64,000 nt of DNA from Pseudomonadota bacterium. Its GTDB lineage: Bacteria > Pseudomonadota > Alphaproteobacteria > Rhizobiales > Rhizobiaceae. The notes beneath the pieces were generated by a model. That model searched no databases. It was given only the letters and a program-made list of their open reading frames with translations, and was not told the origin of the DNA. The stretch spans positions 17,819 through 81,818 of the forward strand of contig JAEXYH010000050.1 of NCBI GenBank assembly GCA_023451735.1, given 5' to 3'. Positions 1-7,766 of the stretch are shown one piece after another (position 1 is the first letter of the stretch; the number at the start of each line of letters is the position of its first letter). Position numbers and translations under genes: made by a program.

Positions 1-1
1 T

Positions 2-592
2 CACCTCATATTGAAGATCCCGGCATATATGGCAGAGGATGTGGAGCAGGTGCTGAACAGCAATGTCGGCTCCAGTTCCTGGTTTCTTTGCGATGCTGAA
101 GAAAGCAAGAAGGCGATGCTTCATCGGTTTGCCGCGGCAGGCGCCGCGATCCGCTACGCTGTGGTTCATGCTCGTCCGCGCGAGGATGTCCTGGCGCTTG
201 ATATCGCACTGCGTCGCAACGATGCCGAATGGTTCGAACGGCTACCACCCGAGATCGACCTGCAGATCGAAAAGAAACTCTATTACGGGCACTTCCTTTG
301 CCATGTCCTCCATCAGGATTACATCGTCAAATCCGGCACCAACGTAAAACGGCTCAAGGAAATGATGCTGCAGCGGCTCGATGAGCGTGGTGCGGAATAT
401 CCGGCCGAGCACAATGTCGGGCATATCTATCGTGCTAAGCCCGAATTGGCGAAGCATTACAGGTCGCTGGACCCGACCAATAGTTTCAACCCCGGTATCG
501 GGCACACCTCCCGCAATCGATATTATCGAGAGAGCTGCCAATGCAGCGATGGCGCGCAGTCCGCAGCATATCAAGCTTTATCGTGCGATTGA
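2..592 (+). CDS. dld: D-lactate dehydrogenase (quinone-dependent), C-terminal part, cut by window start
   Basis: The reading frame is open from the first bases of the window, so the gene begins upstream; the TTG at position 11 is probably an internal codon. What remains is the C-terminal, membrane-associating domain of the FAD-dependent respiratory D-lactate dehydrogenase, which oxidises D-lactate to pyruvate and passes electrons to quinone at the inner membrane. The segment with YGHFLCHVLHQDYIVK, then RGAEYPAEHNVGH and LDPTNSFNPGIG, is the family signature as I know it from E. coli Dld (about 570 residues). The last 20 or so residues after TSRNRYY run past the usual end and are unlike the family, so the true 3' end may have been altered. 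A tandem repeat starts 25 bases after the stop codon. Confidence 0.85.
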   Translation, partial: HLILKIPAYMAEDVEQVLNSNVGSSSWFLCDAEESKKAMLHRFAAAGAAIRYAVVHARPREDVLALDIALRRNDAEWFERLPPEIDLQIEKKLYYGHFLCHVLHQDYIVKSGTNVKRLKEMMLQRLDERGAEYPAEHNVGHIYRAKPELAKHYRSLDPTNSFNPGIGHTSRNRYYRESCQCSDGAQSAAYQALSCD

Positions 593-818
593 CAGGTGTC
601 CTGTCGGGCGCTCAATGCTTCCAAGCTTCCAAGCTTCCAAGCTTCCAAGCTTCCAAGCTTCCAAGCTTCCAAGCTTCCAAGCTTCCAAGCTTCCAAGCTT
701 CCAAGCTTCCAAGCTTCCAAGCTTCCTATCCTATCATCAGACGCATCTTAACCTACCTCAGATGCTCGCCGCGGAGATCGAGATGTGGCCGGCGTCTAAA
801 CTTTAGCCGCTTGCGCTG
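593..818. other. Convergent intergenic region between dld and the GAF/PucR regulator
   Basis: Besides the 8-bp tandem repeat this stretch holds no credible gene. No clear hairpin followed by a T-run is visible for either convergent gene. Confidence 0.6.
617..726. repeat. Tandem repeat, 8-bp unit CCAAGCTT, 13 copies
   Basis: Thirteen uninterrupted identical copies of CCAAGCTT run from 621 to 724, with GCTT before and CC after. Each copy creates a HindIII site. It lies between the convergent dld and PucR-type regulator genes, outside any credible gene. Because the unit is not a multiple of three, all frames through it stay open and give a false repetitive peptide. Perfect identity points to recent slippage and a likely variable copy number. 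Confidence 0.97.
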
Positions 819-2798
819 TCAGCGCTCTTCCGTTTGCAAGGTCGAAAGTAATTCTGTCTGCGAACGGTTCATACTGGTCGGCGCTCTGAAGTAGGCGTCG
901 TATAACTGGCATGCGAGGCTGACAATGGTGAAGTCGGCGGTGTCGGAAAACTTACGCCCAATCAAAATCTCCATTTTTGCAAGCCGCTGGTAAAGGGTGT
1001 TCGGATGAATTCCCAGGCCGTCTGCCGTCAGAGCCACTGACTTACCTTCCTGCACATAGCGGGAAAGCGTCTCGTAATGCGTGGTTTTTTTTCCATCTGT
1101 TAGGAGAGGCGCCAAAATCTGGCGAATGAAGCTCAGAACATCCTGCCGTTCCCGTCCTTCAAGAAGCAGCTCATACCCCATGTCGGCGTGTTTTAATAAA
1201 CCGGCCCGCCCGCGACGGTTCAGTGCCTCTGACGCACGCGCCGCCTGTACGCGGGCGGCCGAATGAAAATCTGCCGCATCATAGATTGCGCTTGCACCAG
1301 CAACGATTTGTAATTGCTCCGAGAGGCTAGAAAGTGTGCCGAGACTTCGGTCGAGTGCCGTTGTTGTCGATGCAGAAAAAAGCATGACAATCTGGTCCCC
1401 ATCGTGAAAGATCAGTTTGTTCGGCGATGTCGCAGCGCTATGCAGGTCCGATACCAGCCGGTGAATGGAAAGCTGTGCGTTGGCTGAGGTTTGATTCTGG
1501 GGCGCTTGCGCGATCACAATCTGATTGAAGCGCTCGACCCGAAAGCCGAGATGGCTACGGCGACTGTCCAAGTCAGTGCCGGCGGCTATGGTCTCGAAGT
1601 GTATTTTCTTTCGAGCGTTCAACGCATCCATTTTCGACATGTTGCGGATGAAATCAACCGCGACGAATGCAGCAATTGTTCCGAATAGGACATGCTTGAA
1701 GCTAACATCACCGACCGGATCAAAATGGAAATGAGCAATCGGCGCTTCAGCTATTTCAACATCCTGGATAAGCTTGCCAGGCCCGTCGGCCCAGTTCGTG
1801 GATCGGAACTCCAATCCAACGACATTTTCGAAGCGAAACTCGACATTGAACAAGCGTGACACGGCGCCGAGCTGTTCGATCAGGTTATCTTCGGTGGAAA
1901 AAATGTGCAGCAATGTTTCGTGCAGCTTGACGGAGCGATCAAGCTCGACGTTCTTGCGCGCGAGATCATTCCGCATCTCTTCGAGGCGCTTCGATGTGGC
2001 GATCGCCATCTGGTAGGAGAGTGATCTCTGGTATGCAACGGCGATCTGGGAGGCCAGCGATTCCAGAACAATCCGGTCAAAAACCGAGAACGCCCCATCC
2101 GCCGAGAAACATAATGTGGTCAGCGTACCTAAGCGTTTTCCCTCCGCCATCACCGGTACGCATAGAAGCGCGTTGGCGATCTGTGAACGCTCCATGAATG
2201 ATTGACTCTCCGGTCGCATAACGCGATGCGCATCAATGATATTTTGTCGCCCATTGTGTATGGCCGGGTGTCCCGTCGCAAACACCACCCCCGAAACAGA
2301 TTCGTTCGGTTCGAGCCGATAATGCGTGTAATCATCAGGCAAGCCCGCGTGGGCGACTGGAACAAGATAGCCGCTTTCCTCATCATAAAGCCTGAAAACC
2401 CCAGCATCACAATGGGGAAGCACGTTCATCACTTCTTGCAGCACGTTATCGACGATTTCGTTTCCGTCGAGTGAATTGATGACTGCCGAATTGACGGACG
2501 CGAGCATCCCTACGGTGCTTGACTGCAGATCGATTATAGCGCGTTGAACAGCGGCTGCTACCCGTACCCCCAGCCGTTCAGCGTCGCGAGAAGCTATTTC
2601 GAATATCGTGCTTTTGGCGGTGAAATGGGAGTGGTCAATCGTCAAGCGTAGCACGCCATCGGCTTCGGTTGTCGATTGGGTGATTGACGCTGTCGCCTGC
2701 TGGCTATCGACGTCAACATCATCGAGATGCAGCACGCCGGTAGCGATGAGGTCGATGAGGTCGGGATGACGGTGAAGATCTATCTTCAAATGACGCAC
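819..2798 (-). CDS. GAF-domain transcriptional regulator with PucR-type C-terminal helix-turn-helix
   Basis: A 659-residue cytoplasmic regulator. Residues about 95-270 look like a GAF sensor domain (ANALLCVPVMAEGKRLGTL and the preceding valine-rich strands), followed by a likely coiled coil around 275-300. The C-terminal 80 residues carry the PucR/CdaR-type HTH: YETLSRYVQEGKSVALTADGLGIHPNTLYQRL. Such proteins usually activate a catabolic operon in response to a small ligand. It is transcribed away from the MFS/M20 pair, which is its likely target. The open frame starts at a GTG at 2798 with no ribosome binding site and right against an inverted repeat; a TTG at 2789 preceded by AGGTG is an alternative start. 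Function as regulator is well supported; ligand unknown. Confidence 0.8.
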   Translation of the reverse strand: MRHLKIDLHRHPDLIDLIATGVLHLDDVDVDSQQATASITQSTTEADGVLRLTIDHSHFTAKSTIFEIASRDAERLGVRVAAAVQRAIIDLQSSTVGMLASVNSAVINSLDGNEIVDNVLQEVMNVLPHCDAGVFRLYDEESGYLVPVAHAGLPDDYTHYRLEPNESVSGVVFATGHPAIHNGRQNIIDAHRVMRPESQSFMERSQIANALLCVPVMAEGKRLGTLTTLCFSADGAFSVFDRIVLESLASQIAVAYQRSLSYQMAIATSKRLEEMRNDLARKNVELDRSVKLHETLLHIFSTEDNLIEQLGAVSRLFNVEFRFENVVGLEFRSTNWADGPGKLIQDVEIAEAPIAHFHFDPVGDVSFKHVLFGTIAAFVAVDFIRNMSKMDALNARKKIHFETIAAGTDLDSRRSHLGFRVERFNQIVIAQAPQNQTSANAQLSIHRLVSDLHSAATSPNKLIFHDGDQIVMLFSASTTTALDRSLGTLSSLSEQLQIVAGASAIYDAADFHSAARVQAARASEALNRRGRAGLLKHADMGYELLLEGRERQDVLSFIRQILAPLLTDGKKTTHYETLSRYVQEGKSVALTADGLGIHPNTLYQRLAKMEILIGRKFSDTADFTIVSLACQLYDAYFRAPTSMNRSQTELLSTLQTEER

Positions 2799-2799
2799 C

Positions 2800-2817
2800 T
2801 ATGTGGCTACGCACATA
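2800..2817. promoter_or_regulatory. Inverted repeat, probable operator 1 of the PucR-type regulator
   Basis: TATGTG-GCTACG-CACATA is a perfect 6-6-6 inverted repeat at the edge of the regulator gene, in the divergent promoter region. Confidence 0.5.
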
Positions 2818-2831
2818 TAATTATAAAATGA

Positions 2832-2849
2832 GATGTGGGAATCAACATA
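2832..2849. promoter_or_regulatory. Inverted repeat, probable operator 2 of the PucR-type regulator
   Basis: GATGTG-GGAATC-AACATA repeats the layout of the site at 2800-2817 with the same 6-base spacer and differs only at single arm positions. The two centres are 32 bp apart, about three helical turns, which suits cooperative binding on one DNA face. Confidence 0.45.
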
Positions 2850-2907
2850 TAAATTTCCTGAAGCAGTGGCAAAACGGATGAAAGGCAAAAAAAGGGGATC
2901 CACTGCC

Positions 2908-4131
2908 ATGTTTGCGAGCATCAAACGCCGCCACGTCATCATAGGAATGCTGTTTATTTGCTGGGTTGTCGGATTCATCGACAAGACAGCCATTAATATT
3001 GCCATCATCCCGATCAGCGAAGAATTCGGGCTGACGTCTGACCACCAAGGGATGATCATCAGCGCTTTTTTCCTCGCCTACTCCATGACGCAGCTGATTG
3101 GCGGTTACCTGGTTGACCGGTTTGGGTCACGCCGCGTGCTGAGTTCCGCCGTCGCGATTTGGTCTCTCGGCACTGCCGTTTCTGGTGCCGTGACCAATGC
3201 CATTGGCTTGGCCGCAGCACGTGCCGTCACCGGTGCCGGTGAAGCGGTTTTTCCAGCTGGAGGTTCGGTCGCAATCACCGAGCACTTCAAAAAATCACAG
3301 ATGGCCCGCGCGAAATCCGTATTGCAATCGGGCGCTTCCGTCGGATTCGCGGTCGGATCAATTGTGATCACCGCACTTATTGCCGCTCATAGCTGGCGAG
3401 TGATGTTCCTTGTGCTCGGTCTGATTGGACTCGCCCTTTCGGTCGCATTGTACGTCGTCATGAAGCCCGTTGCAGAAACACGTCTCGGCAATGACGCCGC
3501 TCCCAAAGTTTCGGAGAAGAAGCGCATCGGCGCTCTCCTCAAGAATGCACTCACTTGGAAGATCACTGCCGTCTATTTCTTCACCAACATTGTGTTCTGG
3601 GGGCTGCAATCCTGGCTGCCTTCTTACTGGGTGAAGGTCAAAGGCATGAGCATGGTGGAGATGGGGGCATATTCAATGATCCCGCCTGCTCTCGGTTTCA
3701 TCTCGTTTCTCACCTGCGGATGGCTACTGGATCGTTTTTTCCATCAGAGGGAAAAATACCTCATCTGCATCGGCTCGATTGTCGCTGCCGTGTTCATCTA
3801 TTTGATGGCCAATGCACAATCCATTCCGCTGGCTTTTGCCTACCTGTCCATCTCCAATGTCTTCCTGAATGCGATCTCGATCAGCGTGTTCGTCAGCATC
3901 ATGAAACATTTCCCGCAAAACTCTGTCGGCACAGCAACCGGATTGATCAATTCGCTTGCTCAGCTTGGCTCGTTCATTTCGCCGATGCTGATCGGTGCGG
4001 TGCTGTCGGCTACGGACCAGAACTACGGTATCGCCTTTTCGGTGCTGGTCGGCTGCGCTGTCATCGTTTGCGTCATCGCAACAACATTCCCGGCCATTCA
4101 CGGCAACAAGACTGTCGAAAAGACCGCCTGA
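2908..4131 (+). CDS. MFS transporter, anion:cation symporter type
   Basis: An inner-membrane major facilitator of about 407 residues with 12 predicted hydrophobic helices. The first helix has the FIDKTAINIAI pattern common in the anion:cation symporter group (hexuronate, galactonate and related acid carriers), and motif A appears as GGYLVDRFGSRRV in the loop after helix 2. I chose the ATG at 2908, preceded by AAGGGG, over earlier in-frame ATGs at 2833 and 2878 that would add a non-family leader and cover the second operator. The M20 hydrolase starts 9 bases after the stop codon, so transporter and hydrolase should be co-transcribed. The likely substrate is an acidic amide or N-acyl amino acid cleaved by that hydrolase; this is inference. 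Confidence 0.85.
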   Translation: MFASIKRRHVIIGMLFICWVVGFIDKTAINIAIIPISEEFGLTSDHQGMIISAFFLAYSMTQLIGGYLVDRFGSRRVLSSAVAIWSLGTAVSGAVTNAIGLAAARAVTGAGEAVFPAGGSVAITEHFKKSQMARAKSVLQSGASVGFAVGSIVITALIAAHSWRVMFLVLGLIGLALSVALYVVMKPVAETRLGNDAAPKVSEKKRIGALLKNALTWKITAVYFFTNIVFWGLQSWLPSYWVKVKGMSMVEMGAYSMIPPALGFISFLTCGWLLDRFFHQREKYLICIGSIVAAVFIYLMANAQSIPLAFAYLSISNVFLNAISISVFVSIMKHFPQNSVGTATGLINSLAQLGSFISPMLIGAVLSATDQNYGIAFSVLVGCAVIVCVIATTFPAIHGNKTVEKTA

Positions 4132-4140
4132 AGGATACCA

Positions 4141-5532
4141 ATGACCTATCTCGACATCATCGAACGAATCGTTGCCACGCATACGGATAACTTGAAATCG
4201 GTTGCCGACCGCATCTGGTCATTTGCAGAAATACGCTATGAGGAAACACAGTCGGCTGCGCTTCTGGCCGACGAGCTTGAGAGGGCGGGGTTCTCCGTAA
4301 CCCGAAATGCGGGCAACATCGAAACGGCCTTCGTCGCGAGTTACGGCCAAGGTCAACCGGTGGTCGCTATCCTTGGTGAATTCGACGCCCTAACCGGTCT
4401 CAGCCAGAAAAGTGGTGTTGCGCAGCATGACCCCGTCGTTGCGGGTGGTAATGGCCATGGTTGCGGCCACAACTTGCTCGGCACAGGTGCGCTTGCTGCG
4501 GCGCTCGCATTGAAAGCCTGCAAGGACGAGCTCGATCTGAAGGGTACCATCCGCTATTATGGATGCCCGGCAGAGGAGGGAGGTGGCGGCAAGGCTTACA
4601 TGGCGCGCGAAGGGCTGTTTTCCGATGTTGACGTGGCCTTTACCTGGCATCCTTGGGATGAGAACCTCGCTTACAACGCGCGCATGCTGGCAACCAATCA
4701 GCTTTATTTCACTTTTCGAGGTACAAGCGCGCATGCCGGTTTCGAACCCCATCTGGGACGTTCAGCTCTCGATGCGGTCGAATTGACCAATGTCGGCTGC
4801 AACTATCTCCGGGAACACATCATTCAGGACGGCCGCATTCATTACGCGATCACCGACACGGGGGGGCGGGCACCCAATGTCGTGCAGTCGCACGCGCAGG
4901 TGCTTTACAAGGTTCGAGCACCTCGTATGGACCAGGTCCGCGAAATCACCGAAAGGGTGAAGAATGTCGCGGGTGGTGCAGCGCAGATGACCGGTACTGA
5001 GCTCGAAATCACTTTTGACGCGGCCTCCGCCGATCTGGTACCAAATGTCACATTGGCGCGAATGATGCACCAGGAGTTTGAGAAGCTGGGTGTCGCAAGC
5101 TTTTCAAACAGCGAAAAGGATTTCGCCGGCAGGATCCAGCAAACGTTCTCGAATGAAGTACGGGCGCGTGTAGCCAAGTGCGACAAGATCCTGTCAGAGG
5201 ATCTAAACGGATTTGACGAAAAGCCGACTTTTCTGCACGGGTCTACTGATGTCGGTGATGTCAGCTGGCTGGTGCCCACAGGTCAGATTTATGTTGCCAC
5301 GGAGGCCTATGGCACGCCGCCGCACACTTGGCAGATGGTGGCGCAGGGAACATCCGGTTATGCTCACAAGGGCATGCTGCAGGCCGGCAAGGTGCTGGCG
5401 GCATCCGCCGTGCGCGCCATGATGGATCCGCAAATTATTACCGACGCTAAGATCGAGCACCTCGAACAGCTGGGTGGAGAGGCTTATGTCCCGCTCATCC
5501 CTGCCGACGCCACTCCGCAACGACTCAAATGA
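4141..5532 (+). CDS. M20 family amidohydrolase, AbgB-like
   Basis: A 463-residue zinc-type M20 peptidase/amidohydrolase resembling the AbgB subunit of p-aminobenzoyl-glutamate hydrolase. Metal-binding and catalytic motifs are visible: GEFDAL at 79-84, GHGCGH at 105-110 and PAEEGGGG at 143-150. A dimerisation-domain segment, TSAHAGFEPHLGRSALDA, follows, then a late STDVGDVSW metal motif. It should hydrolyse an amide bond of an N-acyl amino acid in the cytoplasm. It directly follows the MFS gene and ends just before a strong hairpin, so the operon is two genes long. The exact substrate cannot be read from the sequence. Confidence 0.85.
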   Translation: MTYLDIIERIVATHTDNLKSVADRIWSFAEIRYEETQSAALLADELERAGFSVTRNAGNIETAFVASYGQGQPVVAILGEFDALTGLSQKSGVAQHDPVVAGGNGHGCGHNLLGTGALAAALALKACKDELDLKGTIRYYGCPAEEGGGGKAYMAREGLFSDVDVAFTWHPWDENLAYNARMLATNQLYFTFRGTSAHAGFEPHLGRSALDAVELTNVGCNYLREHIIQDGRIHYAITDTGGRAPNVVQSHAQVLYKVRAPRMDQVREITERVKNVAGGAAQMTGTELEITFDAASADLVPNVTLARMMHQEFEKLGVASFSNSEKDFAGRIQQTFSNEVRARVAKCDKILSEDLNGFDEKPTFLHGSTDVGDVSWLVPTGQIYVATEAYGTPPHTWQMVAQGTSGYAHKGMLQAGKVLAASAVRAMMDPQIITDAKIEHLEQLGGEAYVPLIPADATPQRLK

Positions 5533-5553
5533 TCTAGAAAGCACTGGGCGGTT

Positions 5554-5583
5554 CGTAAACCTCGGCTACTGCCGAGGTTTACG
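5554..5583. terminator. Hairpin terminator after the MFS-M20 operon
   Basis: A perfect 13-bp stem, CGTAAACCTCGGC against GCCGAGGTTTACG, closes on a four-base TACT loop and is followed by ATCGTTCTTT. It lies 22 bases after the M20 stop codon, and may also serve the convergent reductase gene. Confidence 0.75.
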
Positions 5584-5764
5584 ATCGTTCTTTGCGTAGA
5601 TGATCTGGTAGAAGTTACTGATGAGGCCCTAATTTTCTGCCTCATACGCTTGTCTGATTTTTCAACGAGATGACGCGTTTTCGCGGCATGGCCTGTCCGC
5701 TGGCGTCAAGTGTGAAAGCAGCCACGAAAACGGATGTATAACACACCGGGCATCGGTTGCCCCT

Positions 5765-7186
5765 TCATGCGCCTGGGGCGGAACCTTCATCGCGGTCTGG
5801 ACCAAATGATAACTGGGTCTGCTCGCAGATCTGTCTTAGTGCGGAGCGCAAGCCTTCCTCATAGGTGGGATGGTAGAATGGCTTTTCGAGGAGTTGCATG
5901 GCGGTCAGTTGATCTTCGATTGCCCAGGCAATCATGTGAGCAAGATGTCCGCCTTCGGGCGCGGCAATCGCGGCGCCTGTCAGCTTGCCCTTATCGTCGG
6001 CATAGATCCTGATCACGCCCGCATTATGCCCTTCGACCTTGGCTCGTCCCTGATCATAAAATTCGGAAACGCCTACAATCGTATCATCGCCCGCCAACGC
6101 TCCAATTGAGGCAATAGGAGGATCGGTGAACGTAATCGCTAAGGGTGTTGACCGTCTTGAAGAGACGATATCAGGATAACGAGCCGCATTGTTACCGGCA
6201 ATCGCACCTTCTGCCGATGCCTCGTGCAGGACTGGCAGGTCGGCATTGCAGTCCCCTGCGAGAAAAATGGAAGATTTCCCGCATTGCATGGTCTGGCGGT
6301 CAAATGCCGGGGTCCCGTGCTCGTCCAATTTTAGGCCCGTACCGGCAAGCTCGAGACCGCTGAGGTTCGGCGGTCGGCCGGCAGCCACGAGAACGTGTGT
6401 GAATGATTTTGTGCCCTCCGATGCGCCGGACCAGGAGATTTCAATTGTCTGGTCTACCTGCGACGCGTTGATCTCCGCACCAAGATGGATTGTGAATTCC
6501 CGTCCTAGCAAGCCGAGCAGCTGCTTTGCGACGTCCTTGTCCTTCAACGCTGCGACCGTGTCCCTTTCATCGAAGACGACCACATCGACTCCAAGACGAG
6601 AGAATGCCTGCGCGAGTTCAAGCCCCAGCGGCCCTGCTCCAACCACCGCAAGCGAGGCAGGGAGATCGTCGAGTTCGAAAACGGTCTCGTTGGTCAGGAT
6701 GTTGTTCAAGCCATCGAACGTCTTCGGAATGCTCGGTCGGGAACCCGTGGCAATCACGATAGACTTGGCACGCACGATCTTACCAGCAACCGCCAGCCTA
6801 TCGCCGCTGATGAATTTTGCTTTGCCCTTCATTCTCGCATCGCCCGGCAGTTCATTGATGGATTTAAGGGCTGAAGCAACGAACTCGTCACGCAGAGTCC
6901 GAACGCGCTGCAGAACTGCCTTGCCGTCGATGACCACGCTGCCTGGATGGATGCCAAACTGCGATGCAGCAGCAACACCGTGTGCGATCTTCGCGGCGGC
7001 TATTAGAAGCTTTGAGGGCATGCAGCCGACCGAAGCGCAGGTCGTTCCGGCAAATCGTTCATCTATGAGAAGGGTCTTTGCGCCCACCCGTCGGGCGCTG
7101 CGTTCCGCTGAAAGCCCGGCAGTGCCCGCGCCGATGACTGCCACGTCGCATTCGATATCAATGCTATTCTTCTCGCTTAAGGGCAT
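5765..7186 (-). CDS. FAD-dependent pyridine nucleotide-disulfide oxidoreductase, dihydrolipoyl dehydrogenase-like
   Basis: A 473-residue cytoplasmic flavoprotein. The FAD-binding motif VIGAGTAGLSAE is near residues 18-29, the redox-active disulfide is TTCASVGCMPSK (Cys50 and Cys55), an NAD(P) motif VVGAGPLGLELA follows, then the FAD motif FLAGDCN, and near the C terminus HPTYEE supplies the catalytic His439 and Glu444. I start it at the ATG at 7186, which has AGGAC upstream, rather than at the end of the open frame. No 2-oxoacid dehydrogenase genes are adjacent, so it may be a stand-alone lipoamide, thiol or quinone reductase rather than a complex E3 subunit. Confidence 0.85.
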   Translation of the reverse strand: MPLSEKNSIDIECDVAVIGAGTAGLSAERSARRVGAKTLLIDERFAGTTCASVGCMPSKLLIAAAKIAHGVAAASQFGIHPGSVVIDGKAVLQRVRTLRDEFVASALKSINELPGDARMKGKAKFISGDRLAVAGKIVRAKSIVIATGSRPSIPKTFDGLNNILTNETVFELDDLPASLAVVGAGPLGLELAQAFSRLGVDVVVFDERDTVAALKDKDVAKQLLGLLGREFTIHLGAEINASQVDQTIEISWSGASEGTKSFTHVLVAAGRPPNLSGLELAGTGLKLDEHGTPAFDRQTMQCGKSSIFLAGDCNADLPVLHEASAEGAIAGNNAARYPDIVSSRRSTPLAITFTDPPIASIGALAGDDTIVGVSEFYDQGRAKVEGHNAGVIRIYADDKGKLTGAAIAAPEGGHLAHMIAWAIEDQLTAMQLLEKPFYHPTYEEGLRSALRQICEQTQLSFGPDRDEGSAPGA

Positions 7187-7324
7187 CCGGCTTGTCCTAT
7201 ATGGCTTGCAAACCATTGGAACAGTCGCGCCCGCAACATCGTTCCTTTCCCAGATCAACAATCGGCGATGTATGACCGAGTTCGGTCAACCGGAACGCTC
7301 AGGTGTCGATGATATCACCAGGCT

Positions 7325-7621
7325 TCACCGGGATGACCTGCTGCTGCCAACCTGTCGATAGAGCGATGCGTGGCAACTGCGATTGAGTTCATGCATCAAC
7401 CGGTTCTGCTCGGCCATAACGAATTGCGTGACATCTCCATCACAAGCGTCCAGCAGTTCTTTCTCCGAAAAGCCATCAGCGAGCGCTGCAACCTTTATCG
7501 CCAGTGCTTCACCCACGAACTGTTCAGATTTTTCAAAAACACCCGAAGAGCCGATGCTGGCGACCACATTGACGCTGCGCTCCGTTATCCTGTCTTTCAG
7601 CCAGTCATGAATGTTCATCAT
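7325..7621 (-). CDS. Small acidic hypothetical protein
   Basis: A 98-residue protein with a strong ribosome binding site (AGGAGG, 8 bases before the first of two ATGs), so it is probably real. It starts IHDWLKDRITERSVNV and is mostly helical and acidic. The small size and general pattern recall short rhizobial proteins of unknown function such as the DUF768 group, but I cannot assign it with confidence. It lies upstream of the disulfide reductase on the same strand with about 140 bases between them. Confidence 0.55.
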   Translation of the reverse strand: MMNIHDWLKDRITERSVNVVASIGSSGVFEKSEQFVGEALAIKVAALADGFSEKELLDACDGDVTQFVMAEQNRLMHELNRSCHASLYRQVGSSRSSR

Positions 7622-7766
7622 TTGGGTATCCTCCTCTCCAAATGCGCTTCATAATCGCGCTGGCTCGATTTTGTTCCCTACCGAGTATCCGCCGTGATTT
7701 TCATAAAGGAGAAAGGGCTTTATACAGAATAAATTCCTGGCGCCCTTCCTCTTGAATGATCGGAAA

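Noticed and set aside
617..726. CRISPR array
   Set aside because: The repeats are contiguous 8-mers without spacers, and no cas genes are near.
541..894. Plus-strand frames reading QASKLPSF repeats
   Set aside because: They arise from the 8-bp tandem repeat, which is open in every frame; no ribosome binding site and no family.
6189..7361. 390-codon plus-strand frame
   Set aside because: Antisense of the disulfide oxidoreductase, which has all its catalytic motifs.
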